Positions 48,101-54,100 of a stretch of DNA of 64,000 nucleotides are shown in pieces (within the stretch, counting starts at the first letter, position 1; each line of letters begins with the position of its first letter). Position numbers and translations under genes: made by a program. The notes below the pieces were generated by a model. The model searched no databases and was not told the origin of the DNA. It saw nothing but the letters and a program-made list of their open reading frames with translations. The DNA is from Arbacia lixula (taxonomy: Eukaryota; Echinodermata; Echinoidea; Arbacioida; Arbaciidae), in contig OZ022583.1 of the NCBI GenBank assembly GCA_963669155.1, positions 8,353,921-8,417,920 of the forward strand, given 5' to 3'.

Positions 48101-51100
48101 AACATTGCTTGCTCCTTCTTCCCCTCTGTCGTCTGCAATTCTTGGTGCTGAAATCAAATGGTTATAAACAACTATGATAACATGGCTTAACCACATGTCT
48201 ATTAAATGGAATATACTGTACTGTAAAGACAAAAAAGCCTTCAAACAGGTGATCATGAGCAATCTTCTTGCCAATGGTCTTACATTCATGTATTGTCCAT
48301 TTTAGAAACTTGCTGAAAGTTATTTACCTTCATATGATCCACATTTGGAGTAATTAGTGATTGAATCACAAATCCTCAAATTGTTCGGCCCAAACACTTT
48401 GAAGATTTGTGATTTAATCAGTAATTAAACCAAATGTGGATAATTTGAGGGCAAATAACTTTCAGCAAGTTTCTAAAATGGACAATACATGAATGTAAGA
48501 CCATTGGCAAGAAGATTGCTCACGATCACCTTTTGAAGGTTGTTTTTCTTCCCAGTACAGTATTTGCCCTTTAATTGGCAACAAAGCAGCTAGAGTGGAC
48601 ATGGGGAAGACAAAATGAAGGAAATCACCAATAAAAGGAGAATCGAAGAGAGATCAAGAAAGCATCCAGCACAACTTTACCTCTCCTGACGACAGGCCCT
48701 TTTGGAGGTTTTAAGTTAGAAATGGGGGAAAAAGTTATTGACTAAGAAGCCCCTAACAGGGCCTAGAAGAGGGCATGGCAAAAACTGTAACTTGTTGTCA
48801 TACTTTCTTTCTCATTGTTTCCAACTCTCCTACAAAACACTACCATATTTGCTTGGGGGGGGGGGGGGGGGACTTATTTTTTTTGTTGTGTTGAGAACAA
48901 TAATTTTACAAAAATGAGTGACATACAAATAACGGGCTATTCAAAATTAGCCAAAGCTGGATTACTTGATACACACATAGAAACAAAATCTAGCATTTTT
49001 GAGCTTGGAGTTCCTCAGCTGTATTAGACTTGTGGGTGTACCTGCTGAGCTTGAAGTAAGGAGTGTTGGAGAGTCCTGTTCTCCTGCTCCAGCTTACGGA
49101 AGTCCTCCTCTCTCTGCTTGACCAGACGCACCAGGTCGTCCGCTCGCTTCTGCAGGACCTCCACCGTGCTGTTGGCCAAGCTGTAACGGTCTGGCCATTC
49201 CAGCTGGGGCAGACAGCAATGGCAAATTATTATATTATTATTACACAAACAAGCCACTTTTTCAATACAATAAAACCTTGCATTAATTATCCTTACAGAG
49301 GTTTGCTTGCTGGCATGCAATATTGTTAGCACATTAGCTGTCCTATGTACTTTATGTTACCAGTATCAATGGGAAAATGAGTACATTATTGTTACAATAT
49401 TCAACTCTTGCCATGACAATTGCGCATGAGTTTGATTGTACACGCACATTTTTTAACATGCGCTAGGCAGATTTTTTACAGGTGAGTAAACCCCTGTTTC
49501 GCTTTTTCTTTTCTTTCTTTTTTTGGTTTAAATTGAACCCATTGCTGTTGTCATGGAAAGTGGTTTGTATGTATTATAATAATAATATTGGATTTCTTTC
49601 GTGGTAAATCAGACATACCACTCAAGTGCATCCAATATTATATAAATATTGAATGCACTTGAACGGTATGTACATATCTTGCATTCAGTTGGCACAAATA
49701 TTCTACAAATCAAAGATGAGTACAATATTCACACTAACTGAATGAAATTTATCTGGTATACCATGAAAAGAAACTAATATCATTATTACACTAGCAAACA
49801 TATATATATATATATATTGAATACAACAAAAGAAATCTATGTTATACTAGCTGAATTCAATTATCGGGGGTGGTATTCCGAGATGATCAAGTTGATGATG
49901 TGACGTCATGACACTAGCAAATGACAATGCACATCATGTCCATCAGTGCACCTCATTGTGTTTGGGGTGTTTGTCTGCGCTCCACGCGTGACATTACAGT
50001 CAAGTATTTGCCTTATTGAATTGAACTGAATTGCCCACTGCAAAACAATGACACTGGGTCAAAATCATTCACACAGGGATTAATCTAAATTTTCTTTGTT
50101 TTAAATAGATCTCCTGTTGGATAAAATTGGTCCTCACTTTTGTGAAGTCAAATCATTTGTTGAAAAGCAATTAAGCTTCTCACCGGCATACTTACCAGTC
50201 TATCTTCCAAAGCTTGCACTGTGTTCTCTAGATCTTGAATCCGACTGGAAAAAGAACAAACAGAAAACAGAACATGAACTTGTATTCCCACTATATGTTT
50301 TTTTTTTTTTAAATCAATTTTACTCAAATATTCTCGAGATTATAAACAATAACAATCTCAAAGAACGTAAAAGACAATTTGCATGCATATACGATTTTAT
50401 AATAAATCAGTAACACTCCATCTGTCTGCATATATAACAAATTTGCATTTTCGGGTATAAATATACTTTTCAATGTCTTTATAATATTTAAGCATATTTT
50501 TAAAGTTCAAAAGCGATAATAGGTTGTTTTTATATTTCGTGGTAAAGATGTAATATATATGTTTATAACTATATGTTTATAACTATAACTATATGTTATT
50601 ATTGAAAAGACGATGTATCAAATAGGAAGAAGAGACGATACATCTACGTAGGGCACCAGCACATAATAATGCCTTCCATTCCTTTACTGGTGCTATATAA
50701 GCACTGCTCAAAAGAAGTCCTGTACCTGGTATATAGAATCTGTATCTAATGACGTTTGAAGGTTTGCATGGTGGTGTGATCAAACGTGGAAGAGGTTTAC
50801 GGTACACTATGTGCAAAGTCCTGGAAGGACTGAGAAGAGAAAAAAGTGGATAGAATTGGAGGTGAATTGGAAAGACAAGACAGTGGAGATTTGAAAGTAG
50901 AGTACTCTTTTGAAATAAGTGTAGTCTTTTCGGGCAGATTGACTGTCCGTCTTCAGAAGAATTCCTGAAGACAGTCAATCTGCCCAAAATGTCAAGTCTA
51001 CTTCTCTACTCATCAGCTCTTCACTCCTTCTGGTTTATAGTCCTTTTAATCACTACACTCATTTAAAAAAAATACTCTACTTTCAAATCTCCACTTTCTC

Positions 51101-54100
51101 GCCTTTCCACTTCCCCTCCAATTCTATCCACTTCTTTCGCAATCTGTATCTATGTTTATAACCATTGTACAAGTAATGGACTTGGGTTTCTATCATACAC
51201 ATCTTAACACATATGTTATCCAGTACTATGTCACAATGTTGAATGTGTTCTGCTTTTTAAACCAGTAAAGATGAATTATAACATTGTATGTGTCATTGGT
51301 GCACATTTGCAATAGTGGCACATTAATAGCTAAAAGCTGGATCTCCCAACCTGTTAGCAGCGGTGAGACTCGTCTGCAGCTGCTGACAACGTAGCTGCAG
51401 CTTCTCCGCCCCTCCCCCTCCCTCTCCTCTCTCCGTGGTTGCTAGGTGGGGCCCCTTCTCCATGCCACGCTCCGTGACCACCGACGAGGCCAGCCGGGCC
51501 TGGGCCAGCTGCTTGCGGAGGTCATCGAGCTCCCCTTCGTAGTAGGCCTCGAGGTCGGCGATGTGGCGAGAGTACTTCTCCTGGAGGTCGATGCGACTGG
51601 ATGTCGATGATTGGGGAGATTGGGGTGGGGCCTGTTTTGTTTTGCCCCTAGAGATGATGATAATAAAAACACCGGCAAATGTGGCATCAGACATCTATTC
51701 TTTGTTCCAAAGAACTTTTTTCATTGGTATATGGGTGTATGAGCTATGTAGCTATCTGATTGTTAGAACAACATTACTATTGGTGTGTGGGTCTGTCCCT
51801 ATCTCAGTACGTAAAGTGAATTGAGAGAAGTGAACAAGAGAATTATGTACAACAGGCACATACAAGTTTCACAGATCTTAGCCATGATGGATGGATATGA
51901 TATTGATGTCATATCTTTTTACCTGGAAGATGTTCTTGGGCTCTGCACTAGTTTAGCCATGCCTCCTTCATGAAAACCAGGGACTTCCCCTTCTCGACTG
52001 GGTGATTCCACTCCTCCTTGGAGGGGTGTATCAGTTGCCACAATGGGAGGCTCCTCTGATGCCAGTGAGTCCCTCTCCAAGCAATGGGGCTGCTCCCCCC
52101 TTGAGTGGGAAGAGGGCAGGTCCTTGTAGGTGTCTCCTTCCTCGAGTCTCCAGTAGGTGAAGTCGGAATAGACTGAGCTCATGTCATCAGCATCTATTGA
52201 GAGAAAGAAGTCAGTAAGAGATTTTTAATGGTTAACCTACTTCCCTCCAATGGCTAAAAACAAACCCTCCCTAATTTGCATTTGGTACTTGTATGACCTA
52301 CAGCATCATCGAATACAACTTTTGCCTTTCTAACTTAGGGAGTTAGAAGAATACCAACACAGAATGGACTTCAATTCTACAAAACTCTACCAGACCAGAC
52401 TATACCAGTGTTTCACTCACCCTGCTGTTGCTGAGACTGGGTGACAGCCTGTTGACATTGCAGATAATTGACTTGTTGCTGTAAAATGTCCACCACAATT
52501 TCATGCAAGTTTTGGGGATTTCGACCAAATAATCCAAAGAATTCTACAGAGATCTATCAGAAAAAGACAACAGCCGTTTCCCTCACCGTGTTGCTGGGAC
52601 TTGGATAGGGTAGGGTGTTGCTGTTGTAGCTGTTTGTCCCGTTGTTGCAAGAGGTCCACCACCAATTCATGCAATTTTTTGGATTTTGACAGGATAGTCC
52701 CTCTTCAAGGTACCAAGGTTTCTATAGAGATCTACCAAAACAACACAACAAGTGTTTCCCTCACCCTGCTGGTAAGCCTGGATTGGGGTACCCTGTCAAG
52801 CTAGATGGGACTCAGTTTTAGAAAAATCTGATATGTTTCAGGCTTACTTGTTATACAGTGAGTTGCAATGAAAGCAATTTTATAATTGCTTGCAAATCTA
52901 TTGCAAGTTACTCTTTGTGATACTGAGCCCAGAACAACTCAACTCTTCTTCACTCACCCTGCTGCTGTGACTGGGCGAGAGAAGCCTGTTGTTGCTGTAG
53001 CCGGTTATCTTGTTGCTGCAGTAGGTCCACCACCACCTGTCTCTGTTGGGTCTGTCTCTGCTGTAGGGCGTGCCACTCTCTCTGTAGGCTGGCCACCTGG
53101 GCCTGGTACTCCTGCTGCATAGCCGCACGCTGGTCCTCAAAGTTCTGCTGCATCCGCTCCAGTATGGCGCCCTCGGGCATCGAGACTCCTGAAATGAGAT
53201 CAAGCACGACTCTTAACCTGTTGCTCATGGTTAGACTTTCTTGCTTTGAGAACCGTGGTATACATAGGATGTCAAAATTTGCTATGGAACTGCAGTGACC
53301 AAATGGGTGTGCCTGAATTACACCCCATCAGGAAAAATACAGCAGATTACACGGGAGAAGGGCTGCTCAATATCTAAGTGTAGAAAAGTCAGCCGCTTAT
53401 ATGGAGGCTCAGTAAAAAAAAACAGGTTAATCCTTTCTGTACCAGATAATATACTGCTCTATGGGACTTGTGTGCATTACTGATGATAAAGTACACATCT
53501 GACACACAAAGAGTTAACACAGGACTCGACGCTGTCAAAATCTACACATCTAGAAAAGTAAACAGAGCCAAAAGAGGTCTGATCTACTTTGAAAAAAAAA
53601 GAGCTGGGGAGCTCAGGTATCCCTTTTAAACATACATCTTTGAACGTTTCCATACTTTCTAGAAAAAAATTATACTGCAGAAGCCTACTTGATCAGTGCA
53701 AAGATGAAAGAATATCTCACCAGACTCAACAAACTGATCCACATTGCTTTCATTCTGTCCTTGTTTCTGGTCATGGACGTCGGTCCAAGTGGTCATCTGA
53801 GTGTTATCCAGTGAGCCAGACACAAACGTGGACGTCTCACTGGACGAGTCGTCCCCCTGGTCAAGGAGAGGGACCTCTTCAATGTCCACACGGCCTGAGA
53901 GATAACAGAAGAGGGATGGTATGGAGTCTGATTGTGACAATGGGAAGAGTCCTATATTTAGCCTGTATCAAATGTCACTTTAATTTCATTTCATTTCTAT
54001 GAAGAACAAAAATAAAATAATGCCTCCGGCCACTTCGTGGCGGAGGCATAAAAAGTGCATCTGAGAAATTAGCATTCATAGCACAGTTATTATTTCCCCT

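Noticed and set aside
52421..52478. A 58-bp exon-like segment between TTTTACAG and G|GTGAGTG encoding QQVNYLQCQQAVTQ
   Set aside because: Its entry phase (0) does not match exon 5's exit phase (1), and using it would give a stop in exon 6. Exon 5 to exon 6 is in phase without it. It is a relic of the exon-5 duplication.
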